57,059 bases of DNA from Mycobacterium simiae (GCF_008370645.1 NZ_VTZN01000008.1:1-57059), one strand, 5' to 3'; shown: positions 18,933-28,848, counted from the first letter of the stretch. The notes: generated from the sequence alone by a model not told the origin. Numbers and translations: made by a program.

Positions 18933-20402
18933 TTGCCGGCTACTTCGCTCAGCTTGAGACAACAGATGCTGCGGCGCCGTCCGGTCGGTGGCGCTCCTGT
19001 TGCACAGGGGGCGTCGGGCAGTCTCAAGCGGAGCTTCGGCACCTTTGAGCTGACGATGTTCGGCGTCGGCTCGACGATCGGCACCGGGATATTCTTCGTG
19101 CTGTCCGTGGCAGTGCCCCAAGCCGGGCCCGGCGTGATCGTCTCGTTCGTCATTGCCGGTATCGCCGCCGGTCTTGCGGCGATCTGCTACGCCGAATTGG
19201 CCTCGGCCGTACCAGTTTCGGGCTCGTCGTACTCGTATGCCTATGCCACGCTGGGGGAGGGGGTCGCGGTGTGCGTGGCGGCGTGTCTGCTGCTGGAATA
19301 CGGCGTGGCCACCGCCGCGGTCGCGGTCGGATGGAGCGGTTACGTCAACAAGCTGATGAGCACTGTGTTCGGAGTGGAATTGCCCACCGCGCTGTCGATG
19401 TCGCCATGGGATGTACAGCCGGGTCAACCGCAGGGCTACGTGAACCTGCCCGCGGTCGTCCTGATCGGACTGTGCGCGTTGCTGCTGATTCGAGGCGTCA
19501 GCGAGTCGGCCAAGGTCAACGCGATAATGGTGCTGATCAAGCTCGGTGTGCTGGGCGTGTTCGCGATCCTGGCGCTGAGCGCCTACAACACCGATCACTT
19601 CAGGGACTTCGCCCCCTTCGGTGTTGCTGGTATCGGCGCGGCCGCCGGCACCATCTTCTTCTCGTTCATCGGCCTGGACGCAGTCTCGACTGCCGGTGAG
19701 GAGGTCAACAACCCACAACAGAGCGTGCCGCGGGCATTGCTGGCGGCGTTGTTCGTCGTCACCGGCGTTTACGTGCTGGTCGCGTTCGCCGCGCTGGGCA
19801 CTCAGCCGTGGCAAGCTTTCCAGCGGCAAGAAGAGGCCGGGCTGGCCACGATCCTCGACAACGTCACGCACGGCAGGTGGGCCGGCAGCATTCTCGCGGC
19901 GGGCGCGGTAATCTCGATTTTCACCGTCACGCTGGTCACCCTGTACGGGCAGACCCGCATCCTGTTCGCCATGGGCCGCGACGGATTGCTGCCGGCGCGG
20001 TTCTCGGTGGTGAATCCGCGTACCCAGACACCGGTGAGCAACACCGTGATCGTCGCGATCGTTGCATCGATTTTGGCCGCTGTGGTACCGCTGAGTCACC
20101 TGGCGGACATGGTGTCCATCGGCACGCTGACAGCGTTCATCGTGGTCTCGGTCGGCGTGATCATCCTGAGAGTGCGCGAGCCCGACCTGCCGCGCGGCTT
20201 CTGGGTGCCCGGATACCCGGTCACACCGGTGCTATCCGTGCTGGCCTGTGGGTATCTGCTGTACAGCCTGCATTGGTACACCTGGATCGCATTTACCGCC
20301 TGGGTTGGCGCCGCCCTGCTGTTCTACCTGCTATGGGGGCGTCATCACAGCGCGCTCAATAACTCAGCACCCGATACCGATCACTGCGCGGAGAAGCGGT
20401 GA
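18933..20402 (+). CDS. rocE: amino-acid permease (APC family)
   Basis: A 489-residue cationic-amino-acid-type permease with about twelve membrane segments. The start is TTG 18933, fixed by a strong AGGAGG 4 nt upstream. The family signature FGVGSTIGTGIFFVLSVAV in TM1 binds the substrate backbone, and FFSFIGLDAVSTAGEEVNNP lies mid-protein. It corresponds to rocE (Rv2320c), predicted to carry arginine or ornithine. The companion rocD genes of M. tuberculosis are not in this interval here. Its stop overlaps the GTG of the USP gene by four bases. Confidence 0.88.
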   Translation: MPATSLSLRQQMLRRRPVGGAPVAQGASGSLKRSFGTFELTMFGVGSTIGTGIFFVLSVAVPQAGPGVIVSFVIAGIAAGLAAICYAELASAVPVSGSSYSYAYATLGEGVAVCVAACLLLEYGVATAAVAVGWSGYVNKLMSTVFGVELPTALSMSPWDVQPGQPQGYVNLPAVVLIGLCALLLIRGVSESAKVNAIMVLIKLGVLGVFAILALSAYNTDHFRDFAPFGVAGIGAAAGTIFFSFIGLDAVSTAGEEVNNPQQSVPRALLAALFVVTGVYVLVAFAALGTQPWQAFQRQEEAGLATILDNVTHGRWAGSILAAGAVISIFTVTLVTLYGQTRILFAMGRDGLLPARFSVVNPRTQTPVSNTVIVAIVASILAAVVPLSHLADMVSIGTLTAFIVVSVGVIILRVREPDLPRGFWVPGYPVTPVLSVLACGYLLYSLHWYTWIAFTAWVGAALLFYLLWGRHHSALNNSAPDTDHCAEKR

Positions 20403-21271
20403 GTGTCGTCGTAGGCTACCTGGCCGGCCGAGTTGGCTCGGCGGCGTTGCATCTGGCTGTGCGGGCGGCGCGGACACTTCAGACGGCGCTGGCGGTGGCG
20501 ACCATCGTGCCAAAGCCGTGGCTGACACCATCGCTGTCCGGCGCTGACTACGAGCAGTGGGCGGATCAGCTGGCCGCCGACTCGGCAACGGAGGCGCAGC
20601 GTTATCTGCGCAGTGCGGCCGGCGGGATCGAGGTCAACTATCTGCAGCGCAGACACCGCTCGGTATCGGGTGGACTGCTTGAGGTGGTTGAGGAGGTCGA
20701 CGCCGAAATGCTGGTGCTGGGCTCCTTCCCGAGCGGTCGGCGTGCCCGGGTGCTAATCGGTTCCACCGCTGACTGGCTGTTGCATTCGTCGCCGGTACCG
20801 GTGGCGGTAAGCCCGCGCCAGTACGATTGCCGCGACGACCGATTGACCCGGCTGACCTGTGGCTACGCGGCGACGCCGGACTCAGTTGACGTGGTGAGGC
20901 GATGCTCGGCGCTGGCCAGCGACTACGGTCTGCCGTTGCGGGTGATCACCTTTGCGGTCCGGGGGCGAACGATGTACCCACCGGAGGTGGGCTTGCATGC
21001 CGAGTCATCGGTCTTGGCGGCTTGGGCGGCACAGGCACGAGAAATGTTGGAACACCTCAAGACAGACGGTGTGGTCGGCAAAGATGTTGCGCTGCAGGTG
21101 GTTACCGGCAATGGGTGGCAACAGGCGCTGGCACTGACCGACTGGCACGATGGTGAGATCTTGGTATTGGGCACTTCATCGCGTGGCGATATCGCCAGTG
21201 TCTTTCTTGGCTCCCGCAGTGGCAAGATCATCCGCCACAGCCCGGTACCGGTGCTCGTGTTGCCCGGTTAG
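20399..21271 (+). CDS. tandem universal stress protein
   Basis: A 290-residue protein of two USP domains, the type of Rv2319c. The start GTG overlaps the rocE TGA (GTGA), indicating translational coupling. Each domain ends with the ATP-binding loop: VLGSFPSGRRARVLIGSTAD in the first half and LGTSSRGDIASVFLGSRSGK in the second, followed by HSSPVPVAV and HSPVPVLVLP. Coupling to a permease suggests a regulatory subunit, which is inference. Confidence 0.88.
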   Translation: MSVVVGYLAGRVGSAALHLAVRAARTLQTALAVATIVPKPWLTPSLSGADYEQWADQLAADSATEAQRYLRSAAGGIEVNYLQRRHRSVSGGLLEVVEEVDAEMLVLGSFPSGRRARVLIGSTADWLLHSSPVPVAVSPRQYDCRDDRLTRLTCGYAATPDSVDVVRRCSALASDYGLPLRVITFAVRGRTMYPPEVGLHAESSVLAAWAAQAREMLEHLKTDGVVGKDVALQVVTGNGWQQALALTDWHDGEILVLGTSSRGDIASVFLGSRSGKIIRHSPVPVLVLPG

Positions 21272-21911
21272 CCCCTAGCCCAACCGTTAGGGCTGGGCAT
21301 TACAGCGCCAATCGCTGTGGTCGACGTTCGAACGCTGACGGGGGCTCTTAACCTCTGCTGCCAATCAATTCGAGGCTACCAAGACCATCAATCCGGCGGG
21401 CGGACAAAGGGAGTCGCTGCCGAGGGCCCGGCAAGTACCATCATCCCAGCGCCGTTTTCAGCGGCGAAGACGGCCATTGGAGAGGTATGCGGCACGAAGC
21501 GCCGTGTCTTCCAACTTCAGGTTGACTTCAATACTTTCCCGGTCCATAGCCGACAGGTCGGCGAGACCTGGGGCAACGGTGAGCGGCAACGCAGTCGGCA
21601 ATGCGGTCGGCAATGCGGGCGTGGTTTCCTCTGCTAAAGGTTCTTATCAGCACCCGAGGGGCAGTAGTTGCCAGCGTTGACGTTGACGCGCAAGTGGTGT
21701 CGGCGTCAGCGGCTTGCCGATACCCGGATCGCGGGCTGCGCCAGCGTTGCTCACAGCACTAAGCTATGCGAGACGCTGCAGCCACTGCTGTCGAGGAACC
21801 GTACGTTGCGGCGAACGGCGGCCAGACGGAGCAATCGCCCTGGCAGTCAACGCGCGTGGTGATAGCCGCGACGTCGGACCAGCAGTCGAACCGTCCGGCT
21901 GGGGGAACACC
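21272..21911. other. gene-poor stretch with short tandem repeat
   Basis: No recognisable gene. Short frames on both strands resemble no family. A weak hairpin AGCCC/GGGCT follows the USP stop (about 21275-21300) without a T run. A 12-bp unit is repeated three times at 21585-21620. Confidence 0.5.
21585..21620 (+). repeat. three tandem 12-bp units
   Basis: GGCAACGCAGTC, GGCAATGCGGTC and GGCAATGCGGGC follow one another. In one frame they read Gly-Asn-Ala-Val/Gly repeats, like the repeat codes of PE/PPE proteins, but no PE or PPE start is present. Confidence 0.6.
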
Positions 21912-23606
21912 TCACTGCGGTGGGCTGGCGTGTGCCAAGGGAGACTCGGCCGGCCCATACAGCGCGATCGGGGTGGCCAGTCGGGTTGGCTTGTCGTGCC
22001 CCCGAAGGGTCACGGCCTCGCACAGATGCCAATGCGTGCGCTCGTTTTCGGTTGCACCATCGACGGTTTGCGCCGAAGCCAGCAATCTGACATGGCGCGA
22101 TTTGGCCAGTTCGCAAAGTCGGGCCGCCTCGTTGACCGGCTCGCCTATCACGGTGTATTCGAATCGCTCCTTGGCGCCGACATTGCCGGCAATGACCGGG
22201 CCGGCTGACACCCCAATCCCGGCAAGGCACTCGGGCATTTCAGTTGCGAGCCGTTCAGCAATGGCTCGTGCGGCCGCCAGCGCTTCTGCTTCCGGAGGGT
22301 CGAGGCGATTCGGGGCGCCGAAGATCGCCAGCGACGCATCACCCTGGAACTTGTTGACTAGACCGCGATGGCGATCGACCTCTTCGACAACTATTGCGAA
22401 GAATCGGTTGAGCAATGCAACGACGTCGGCCGGCGCTTCGCTGGTCACCAATTTCGTAGAGCCGACGATGTCGACGAATACGACGCTGACGTGGCGCTCT
22501 TCGCCGCCCAGTGTTGGCCGTTCTCGCTCAGCGGCAGCGGCGACTTCTCGCCCGACGTGGCGGCCGAATAGGTCGCGGACGTGTTCACGTTCTCGCAGGC
22601 CCTCGACCATTGCGTTGAAGCCGCGCTGCAGTTCACCAAGTTCGGTTCTGTCGAAGACTGCGAGATCGCCCGGCAGATCGCCTTGCTCGACGCGTTTGAG
22701 CGCCGCACGCACTACGCGTACCGGGCCTGCAGTCAACCATGCCAGCAGGCACGTCAAGATGAAACCGAAAATCAACGCCTGTATCGATGCAATGAGTACC
22801 GCAACCGCTAACTGATTCTCGGTAAGGTCTTGCAGCATCATGTCGAAGACTGCCAGGAGGGTGATGCCGGCGATGGGCAAGCCTGAAGCGAGTAGCCACA
22901 CCATCATGGTGCGGCCCATGATGGTCGTCGCGATGCCTGGTCGTTCCAGTGACCCTGCCTGAAGTACCTGAGAGGTCGCAGGGCGTAAGGCGAATTCCGT
23001 GATCAGATAGGCGCCTGTCGTAACCATAATGCCGCAGAAGCTCACCGAGACCAGGAACCTCGGGATGAAGGAGATGTTCGCCAGACCATACAGAGTTGTC
23101 GACAAAGCGGTCCAGCATCCCCACAAGATGAGATGGGCGATCGCGACTCGCGACGGAGCGAGAAGCGTGTTGCGCTCGTCAACCCGGCTCGGTTGCTGCC
23201 CATCTATCGCCCAGCGCAGCGCGAGTACCAGCCGCCGCGTAAGCCAAACGGCACCCAACGAAAGCCCGATCAAGATGCCAGCCGGCACGACGCCCGTGGT
23301 CACCCACGACGGCGCGTCGGAAAACACGCTTGGGGTTGGAATCGCGACTGTTACCAACAGCATGGCGACGCAGATTCCGGCAAGATTCATGGCCGCGATG
23401 GCGAGAGTCAAGATGAGCTGGACGCGAATCCGCTGTCGGCGCTGAGATTCGGCAGCATGTCCAAGCAGCCAGGAACCATACGCGTAGGCCGCAGAGGGAC
23501 GGTCGCTTTCCTCGATCACTTCAACACCGCCGTTACTCCCGTCTACTTGCCAGCGTCGCGTGGCAGAACCTAGTACCGCCAGTCCGGTTGGTTCAACGAC
23601 CTCCAA
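21912..23606 (-). CDS. membrane-bound class III adenylate/guanylate cyclase with HAMP
   Basis: A 564-residue cyclase of the Rv1318c-Rv1320c/Rv3645 type. About six membrane segments fill residues 60-330. A HAMP-like linker (LTAGPVRVVRAALKRVEQGD) leads to the catalytic domain at about residue 375. Catalytic features are present: FVDIVGST with the first metal aspartate, NKFQGDASLAIFG with the substrate lysine and second aspartate, and VNEAARL with transition-state Asn and Arg. VIGEPVN has Glu where many homologues have Asp. The start is uncertain; the family motif SWLLG lies near residue 46. No neighbour suggests its signal. Confidence 0.88.
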   Translation of the reverse strand: MEVVEPTGLAVLGSATRRWQVDGSNGGVEVIEESDRPSAAYAYGSWLLGHAAESQRRQRIRVQLILTLAIAAMNLAGICVAMLLVTVAIPTPSVFSDAPSWVTTGVVPAGILIGLSLGAVWLTRRLVLALRWAIDGQQPSRVDERNTLLAPSRVAIAHLILWGCWTALSTTLYGLANISFIPRFLVSVSFCGIMVTTGAYLITEFALRPATSQVLQAGSLERPGIATTIMGRTMMVWLLASGLPIAGITLLAVFDMMLQDLTENQLAVAVLIASIQALIFGFILTCLLAWLTAGPVRVVRAALKRVEQGDLPGDLAVFDRTELGELQRGFNAMVEGLREREHVRDLFGRHVGREVAAAAERERPTLGGEERHVSVVFVDIVGSTKLVTSEAPADVVALLNRFFAIVVEEVDRHRGLVNKFQGDASLAIFGAPNRLDPPEAEALAAARAIAERLATEMPECLAGIGVSAGPVIAGNVGAKERFEYTVIGEPVNEAARLCELAKSRHVRLLASAQTVDGATENERTHWHLCEAVTLRGHDKPTRLATPIALYGPAESPLAHASPPQ

Positions 23607-24207
23607 GCCCGCAATCCGCTGACCAGTGGGCGATCTAGCAAGAGAATTGGGGTGAAATACCGTCTGAGCTGTGGCAATGTGGTCGGCTGCGTGACGAATG
23701 TCAGAAAACTGTGATTTACCTTGGGATGGTCGCAGCTTCCCGGGTGGTCAATGAAGTTTGTAAGTAGGTTTCCCGCGGTCAGGCTCGCCTGCGATCGCCC
23801 GTGCACCGACAATCAGTAAGCCGAGGGCGGAGATCGTTGACCCTGCATATAGTGAGGTCTTCTCAGTATTTTGCGCGGCGGAGGGCGGATTGAACGATTG
23901 CTGCGGCGACAATGGCGCATTCGTAGGAGGCACAGTCGGATTCGTTGTAAGCATACCAGCGGCCAATTAATTCGGCATTCGCGCGTTCGCTGAGGGCTCG
24001 TACTGCGGTCAACAGTAGGCTGTAGCTCTGAGGTTGGCCACATCGAGGGCTGACTTCTGCAACGCGCCCAGGCAGTGCGTTCGGTGGGGCGGTACCAACA
24101 TCAAGCGCTATGCGAGAAAAACCCTACTGGCTCAACGTGGCGTTGGCTTTTCGGTGGCCGCGAAAGCCCGAGTCAATCAACGGATAATATCGACTGGACG
24201 ATGCCCA
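23607..24207. other. gene-poor stretch, possible small membrane ORF
   Basis: No recognised gene. On the minus strand a frame from ATG 23954 to 23748 encodes 68 residues: a Pro/Ser/Gln-rich half followed by one good membrane segment (LYAGSTISALGLLIVGARAI) and a charged tail. This is a reasonable but unproven small membrane protein. Confidence 0.3.
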
Positions 24208-25536
24208 CTAGCGCTGCGCGGCGGCATTGGCTGCGGCCTGAGCCCGGTGCAAAATCTCGGCGACATCGCCCCGGCCCAGGAACATTTCGTCGAAATATGG
24301 CTTGAGGGCATCGTTTCCGGCGGCGAACCCGCTACCTCCGGGGGCCGGGATGCGTGGTCCGCTGAGCACGGCGAAAAACGGTGTGACGTCCACACCCTTG
24401 GCTTTCCAGTAGTCGAGGTAGACGGGCTGGGCTGACAGCACCGCGGGGATGGCCGCGCCAGCTCGGCCTAGACACACGTTGCCTTCGCTGCTACCCATCC
24501 AGGCCAGCACTTGCCGCACTGCGTCTGGGTGCCTGGATGCCGAATTACCTGCCGCAGCAATACCGTTGGTGACACTTACCCGGCCCACGGGACCGATCGG
24601 CATCATCGCCACACCCCAGTGGAAGGTGGCGTCGCGGGCCACCGGCGCAAGGCTATAGGTGCCAGATTGAAACAGCGCCATTTTGCCGGCCAGAAACTGG
24701 TTGCGGGAGAAATCGCCGTTGTCGTTGGTGTCGGAGGCCGGCGGGGCGACGTGGTCGTCGTTGATCAACCTGACCAGATAGCGGAAAGCTTCGATCGCCT
24801 GCGGGTTGTCGAACGCGAACTCATTGCCGCGCTGGAACACACCGCCGGCTGAGCCGATGTAGTTCAGGTAGATCCCCTGCGGTTCGTTAGCGGCGTTATA
24901 CCCCCACTGTCGGACCCGCCTGGCCTCGAAACCTGGGGTGCCCGCCGGGTGTCCGTCGGCGTCGACGGTGAGCCGAGCCAGCAGCGGACGCAGCGTGTCG
25001 TCGCGATTGGGACTCCACCGCACCCGGTTCAGCTGGGCCGGATCGATATCGGCCGCGCCCAGCAGGTCGGCGTTGTAGAACACCGCGACCCCGGCGTCGG
25101 TCAGCTGTGGCACCGCCCACAGCACGCCGTTGCGGGTGAACTGATCGACTACCGCAGGCTCCCAATCGCTCTGATCGGTCGTGGTGTCGATCTTCATCAG
25201 CCGGCCACTGTCAGCATAGGCGGCCAGGTAGGCGCTGGAGAGCCAGAAGATGTCGTCGGCGCTACCGCCGGCCACGTCGGTGCGCAGGGTGTCGAAGTAG
25301 TTCGAATAAGAGACCAGGTTCGTGCGCACTTCGATGGTGGGGTGCGTGCGGGTGAAGGCGTCAAACGACTGCCGATATGCCGAAGCAATGGGTTGGGACC
25401 AAAGCCGGATCGTTACCACGATCTTGCCGCCCGGGGGGGCCCCGGTCCGGTCCAACACCACGGCCGTGACACCCAGCAGCACCGCGGTGAGGATGAGCGC
25501 GGTGGCTACCAGAGTGGAAAAACGGGGTCTGGTCAC
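24208..25536 (-). CDS. uspC: sugar ABC transporter substrate-binding protein
   Basis: A 442-residue extracytoplasmic binding protein of the UspABC importer, which handles amino sugars or related compounds in M. tuberculosis (Rv2318). GTG 25536 begins a charged stretch then a hydrophobic segment (residues about 8-30). The open frame further upstream overlaps uspB and lacks start codons with support. No lipobox cysteine is seen, so anchoring would be by the N-terminal helix. Family features include the segment around SADDIFWLSSAYLAAYADSG and the C-terminal block with ALKPYFDEMFLGRGDV. It is last in the uspA-uspB-uspC operon. Confidence 0.88.
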   Translation of the reverse strand: MTRPRFSTLVATALILTAVLLGVTAVVLDRTGAPPGGKIVVTIRLWSQPIASAYRQSFDAFTRTHPTIEVRTNLVSYSNYFDTLRTDVAGGSADDIFWLSSAYLAAYADSGRLMKIDTTTDQSDWEPAVVDQFTRNGVLWAVPQLTDAGVAVFYNADLLGAADIDPAQLNRVRWSPNRDDTLRPLLARLTVDADGHPAGTPGFEARRVRQWGYNAANEPQGIYLNYIGSAGGVFQRGNEFAFDNPQAIEAFRYLVRLINDDHVAPPASDTNDNGDFSRNQFLAGKMALFQSGTYSLAPVARDATFHWGVAMMPIGPVGRVSVTNGIAAAGNSASRHPDAVRQVLAWMGSSEGNVCLGRAGAAIPAVLSAQPVYLDYWKAKGVDVTPFFAVLSGPRIPAPGGSGFAAGNDALKPYFDEMFLGRGDVAEILHRAQAAANAAAQR

Positions 25537-25615
25537 GATGTGCGCCCAGATTGCCGTGACGGTCGAGGATTGGCCAAGACAATTGCCCTGAGGGCAAACT
25601 GGCCGCGGCGCATGT

Positions 25616-26437
25616 TCACTTGAGCCCCGACACCACGATAGAGGAGACAATATGACGCTGAGCCGCCACGAATAGACCGACCAGCGGAGCGATCGCGACC
25701 GTTGTGGCCGCCATCACCAGCGTCCACTGGGAGTTGAACCGCGACTGCAGGTCGGCCGTAGCCACCGTCAGCACCCGCCACTTGGGCCCGCTGGTGATTA
25801 CCAACGGCCACATAAAGTTGTTCCACTGCGAGACCACCGTGATCAGCGTCAAGGCCGCCAGCACTGGACGGCTGGACGGAAGCACCACATGCACGAGCAC
25901 GTCCAAGGTGTTGGCGCCGTCCAGATGCGCGGCGTTGATCAAGTCGTTCGGAATGATGCGAAAGTGCTCGCGCAGCAAGAAGATCGCGTACGGCGACCCG
26001 AACAGGAACGGCAACACCAGCGCCCAAAACGTGTTGCGCAGGCCCAGTTGGGCCATCATCAGATACAACGGCACCACCGTGACCGTCGCTGGCACCATCA
26101 AGGTCGCGAGGTAGACCCAGAACAACGCGTCGCGTCCGGGAAACTCCAATCGGGCAAAAGCGTAGGCGGCCAGCACTGAAAAGGTCAGTTGACCCAGCAG
26201 GATCATCGCCGTCATCAGCGCAGTAACCACCGCGGCCCGGCCGAAACCGGTGCCGGCCAGCTCGGTGTAGTTCGACACGGTCGGTGGTCGCGGCAGTTGC
26301 AGCGGCGTGCCCGTGGCGAACTGGTGCGCGCTGGTGAACGAAGTCAACAATCCCAGCAAGAACGGGAGCAGCGTGATCACCGCACCGACCACCAGGCCGG
26401 TATAAATCGCGGTGTTTGGGAGCCTACGTGAGGTCAT
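25616..26437 (-). CDS. uspB: sugar ABC transporter permease
   Basis: A 273-residue MalG-type permease with six membrane segments, matching Rv2317. ATG 26437 overlaps the uspA stop by 14 bp and gives the family N-terminus. The EAA loop that contacts the ATPase is INAAHLDGANTLDVLVHVVL near residue 180. Together with UspA it forms the channel. No ATPase gene is present in the operon, as in M. tuberculosis, so a shared ATPase must serve it. Confidence 0.92.
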   Translation of the reverse strand: MTSRRLPNTAIYTGLVVGAVITLLPFLLGLLTSFTSAHQFATGTPLQLPRPPTVSNYTELAGTGFGRAAVVTALMTAMILLGQLTFSVLAAYAFARLEFPGRDALFWVYLATLMVPATVTVVPLYLMMAQLGLRNTFWALVLPFLFGSPYAIFLLREHFRIIPNDLINAAHLDGANTLDVLVHVVLPSSRPVLAALTLITVVSQWNNFMWPLVITSGPKWRVLTVATADLQSRFNSQWTLVMAATTVAIAPLVGLFVAAQRHIVSSIVVSGLK

Positions 26438-27296
26438 AACTGATCCGCCGCCGAAAGTACATGTGCTGAACGAACGTGACACCGACCAGGATCGCGAACA
26501 GCACCACGGCCATCACCGATGCCCGGCCGATCGCCGCCGACCCAAATGCCTCGTCATAGATTTGGTGGGCCACCAGGTCGGTGCTGCCCTCTGGTCCGCC
26601 GCCGGTCAGCGCGTAGACGATATCGAAAATTTGTGCGGTGCTGACGAGTCCGGTGACCAGGACAAAAAAGGTTGTCGGTCGCAGCATGGGCAGGGTGATC
26701 CGCCAGAACCGCTGCCAGGCATTGGCGCCGTCGGTGCGCGCGGCCGCGTAGATGTCTTCGGGGATAGCCAGCAAGCCGGCCAGGAAAGACAACGAAACAT
26801 AGCCCACGTTGGTCCAGACCACCACAGCCGCCACCAACGGCAGGGCTAAGTCGGGATTGGTCAGCCACTCGACCCGGCGCCCCAGCACGGCGCTCACGGC
26901 GCCGTCGGTGGGCGCCAGGATCCAACGCCACATCACCGCGATCGCAAGCGGGGCACAGATCCAGGGCAGTACGTAGAGCGTCCGGAAGAAGTTGGTGCCC
27001 GGCAGCCCATGGGCCAGCATCATGGCCGCCAGCAAGCCAAGTACTGTCTGTGCGGGCACCACGATCGCCACGAAGGTGGCGGTGACCAGCAGCGAGTCGC
27101 CGAAGTCGGAGTCGGCCAGTACCGATCTCCAGTTGGTCAGCCCGACGTAGTGCAGCGGGCCCAGCAGGTCCCACCGGTACAGGCTCAGCCAGACCACCAC
27201 CAGAATGGGCAGCAACAAGAAGGCGACGACGCCGAACAGGCTGGGCGCCAGCAGGGCATAGCCCAGCGCTGGGGTTCGGCGGGGCGTGGCGCGCAT
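26424..27296 (-). CDS. uspA: sugar ABC transporter permease
   Basis: A 290-residue MalF-type permease, the length of Rv2316. Six membrane segments are visible, starting with LLAPSLFGVVAFLLLPILVV. The EAA loop reads YAAARTDGANAWQRFWRITL near residue 195. It is the first gene of the operon and overlaps uspB by 14 bp. It is divergent from tldD; the starts are 34 bp apart, so the promoters must overlap. Confidence 0.92.
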   Translation of the reverse strand: MRATPRRTPALGYALLAPSLFGVVAFLLLPILVVVWLSLYRWDLLGPLHYVGLTNWRSVLADSDFGDSLLVTATFVAIVVPAQTVLGLLAAMMLAHGLPGTNFFRTLYVLPWICAPLAIAVMWRWILAPTDGAVSAVLGRRVEWLTNPDLALPLVAAVVVWTNVGYVSLSFLAGLLAIPEDIYAAARTDGANAWQRFWRITLPMLRPTTFFVLVTGLVSTAQIFDIVYALTGGGPEGSTDLVAHQIYDEAFGSAAIGRASVMAVVLFAILVGVTFVQHMYFRRRISYDLT

Positions 27297-27330
27297 GGGT
27301 GTATTAAAGCGTGATCGTTACGGTGTAGGC

Positions 27331-28848
27331 GTGACACCGAAGCGCGGAATCGATTCCGACTTCTTGGACCTGCCGCGCCATGCGCTGGCCGACGCTGCAT
27401 TGTCAGCCGCCGCGGCGGCCGGAGCCAGCTACGCCGACCTGCGGATTCAGCGCCTCTGCACCGAGATCATCCAACTGCGCGACGGTGAACTGCAGACCGC
27501 GATCGTCAGCCGCGACCTAGGCCTCGCGGTCCGGGTGATCGTCAACGGTACCTGGGGGTTCGCCTCACACGCCGAACTGGCGCCGTCGGTGGCGGCCGAT
27601 ACCGCGCGTCGCGCGGTGCTGGTGGCTACCACGTTGTCCGCGTTGAACAGCGAGCGCGTCGAGCTGGCGCCCGAGCCGGTCTACACCGACGTCACCTGGG
27701 TGTCGGAGTACCGGATCGACCCGTTTAACTTGCCGGCAGCGGAGAAGATCGCGGTGCTGCAGGACTACTCCGGGCGACTGTTGAGCGCCGCCGGCGTCGA
27801 TCACGCGACGGCCAGTTTGAATGCCGTCAAGGAGCAGACGTTCTACGCCGACACCTTTGGATCGTCGATCACCCAGCAGCGGGTGCGGCTGCATCCGTCG
27901 TTGGAGGCGGTGGCCGTCGACGCGGCGGCGGGCACCTTCGATTCGATGCGCACCCTTGCGCCGCCGATGGCTCGGGGATGGGAACTGGTAGCCGGCGACG
28001 ATATCTGGAACTGGGCCGACGAGCTCGCGCAGCTGCCGTTGTTGCTTGCTGAGAAGACCAAGGCTCCCAGCGTGACCGCGGGCCGCACTGACCTAGTAAT
28101 CGACCCGACCAATCTATGGCTGACGATCCACGAATCCATCGGTCACGCAACCGAATACGACCGTGCTATCGGCTACGAGGCCGCCTACGCCGGCACCTCG
28201 TTCGCCACCCCCGACAAGCTGGGCACCATGCGCTACGGCGCACCGGCCATGAACGTGACCGCCGACCGCACCGTCCAATTCGGTTTGGCCAGTATCGGTT
28301 ACGACGACGAAGGCGTGGCCGCTCAAAGCTGGGATCTGGTGCGCGACGGAATGTTCGTCGGCTATCAACTCGACCGGGTATTCGCGGTTCGGCTCGGCCA
28401 ACCGCGCTCCAACGGGTGCTCGTACTCCGACTCGGCCCACCATGTGCCGATCCAGCGGATGGCCAACGTGTCGTTGCAGCCCGGGCCCGCGGATTTCAGC
28501 ACCGCGGACCTGATCAGCCGGGTCGAGAACGGCATCTACGTCGTCGGCGACAAGTCCTGGTCGATCGACATGCAGCGCTACAACTTTCAGTTCACCGGGC
28601 AGCGGTTCTTCCGCATCCGGGACGGCCACCTGGACGGTCAATTGCGCGACGTCGCCTATCAGGCCACCACCACCGATTTCTGGAATTCGCTGGAGGTTGT
28701 GGGCGGCCCTTCGACCTGGCGACTCGGCGGCGCGCTCAACTGCGGCAAGGCGCAGCCCGGCCAGCTCGCCCCAGTCAGTCACGGTTGCCCGTCGGCGTTG
28801 TTCCGTTGTGTCAACGTACTCAACACCCGTACCGAGGGCGGCCGATGA
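27331..28848 (+). CDS. tldD: TldD-family metalloprotease
   Basis: A 505-residue TldD protein (Rv2315c type). TldD/PmbA (TldE) pairs form a metal-dependent protease that degrades unfolded peptides and matures some ribosomal peptides. The zinc motif HESIGH is intact near residue 268, followed by GHATEYDRA. GTG 27331 is chosen; the frame is open 15 codons further. The TGA overlaps the pmbA ATG (ATGA), so the two subunits are translationally coupled. Confidence 0.9.
   Translation: MTPKRGIDSDFLDLPRHALADAALSAAAAAGASYADLRIQRLCTEIIQLRDGELQTAIVSRDLGLAVRVIVNGTWGFASHAELAPSVAADTARRAVLVATTLSALNSERVELAPEPVYTDVTWVSEYRIDPFNLPAAEKIAVLQDYSGRLLSAAGVDHATASLNAVKEQTFYADTFGSSITQQRVRLHPSLEAVAVDAAAGTFDSMRTLAPPMARGWELVAGDDIWNWADELAQLPLLLAEKTKAPSVTAGRTDLVIDPTNLWLTIHESIGHATEYDRAIGYEAAYAGTSFATPDKLGTMRYGAPAMNVTADRTVQFGLASIGYDDEGVAAQSWDLVRDGMFVGYQLDRVFAVRLGQPRSNGCSYSDSAHHVPIQRMANVSLQPGPADFSTADLISRVENGIYVVGDKSWSIDMQRYNFQFTGQRFFRIRDGHLDGQLRDVAYQATTTDFWNSLEVVGGPSTWRLGGALNCGKAQPGQLAPVSHGCPSALFRCVNVLNTRTEGGR

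Noticed and set aside
18447..20099. 550-codon minus-strand frame opposite ecfT and rocE
   Set aside because: Arg/Gln/His-rich shadow frame of GC-rich genes on the other strand, with no recognisable motif.
28116..28844. Long N-terminal extension of pmbA
   Set aside because: Overlaps tldD out of frame and looks like low-complexity shadow; ATG 28845 gives the family length.
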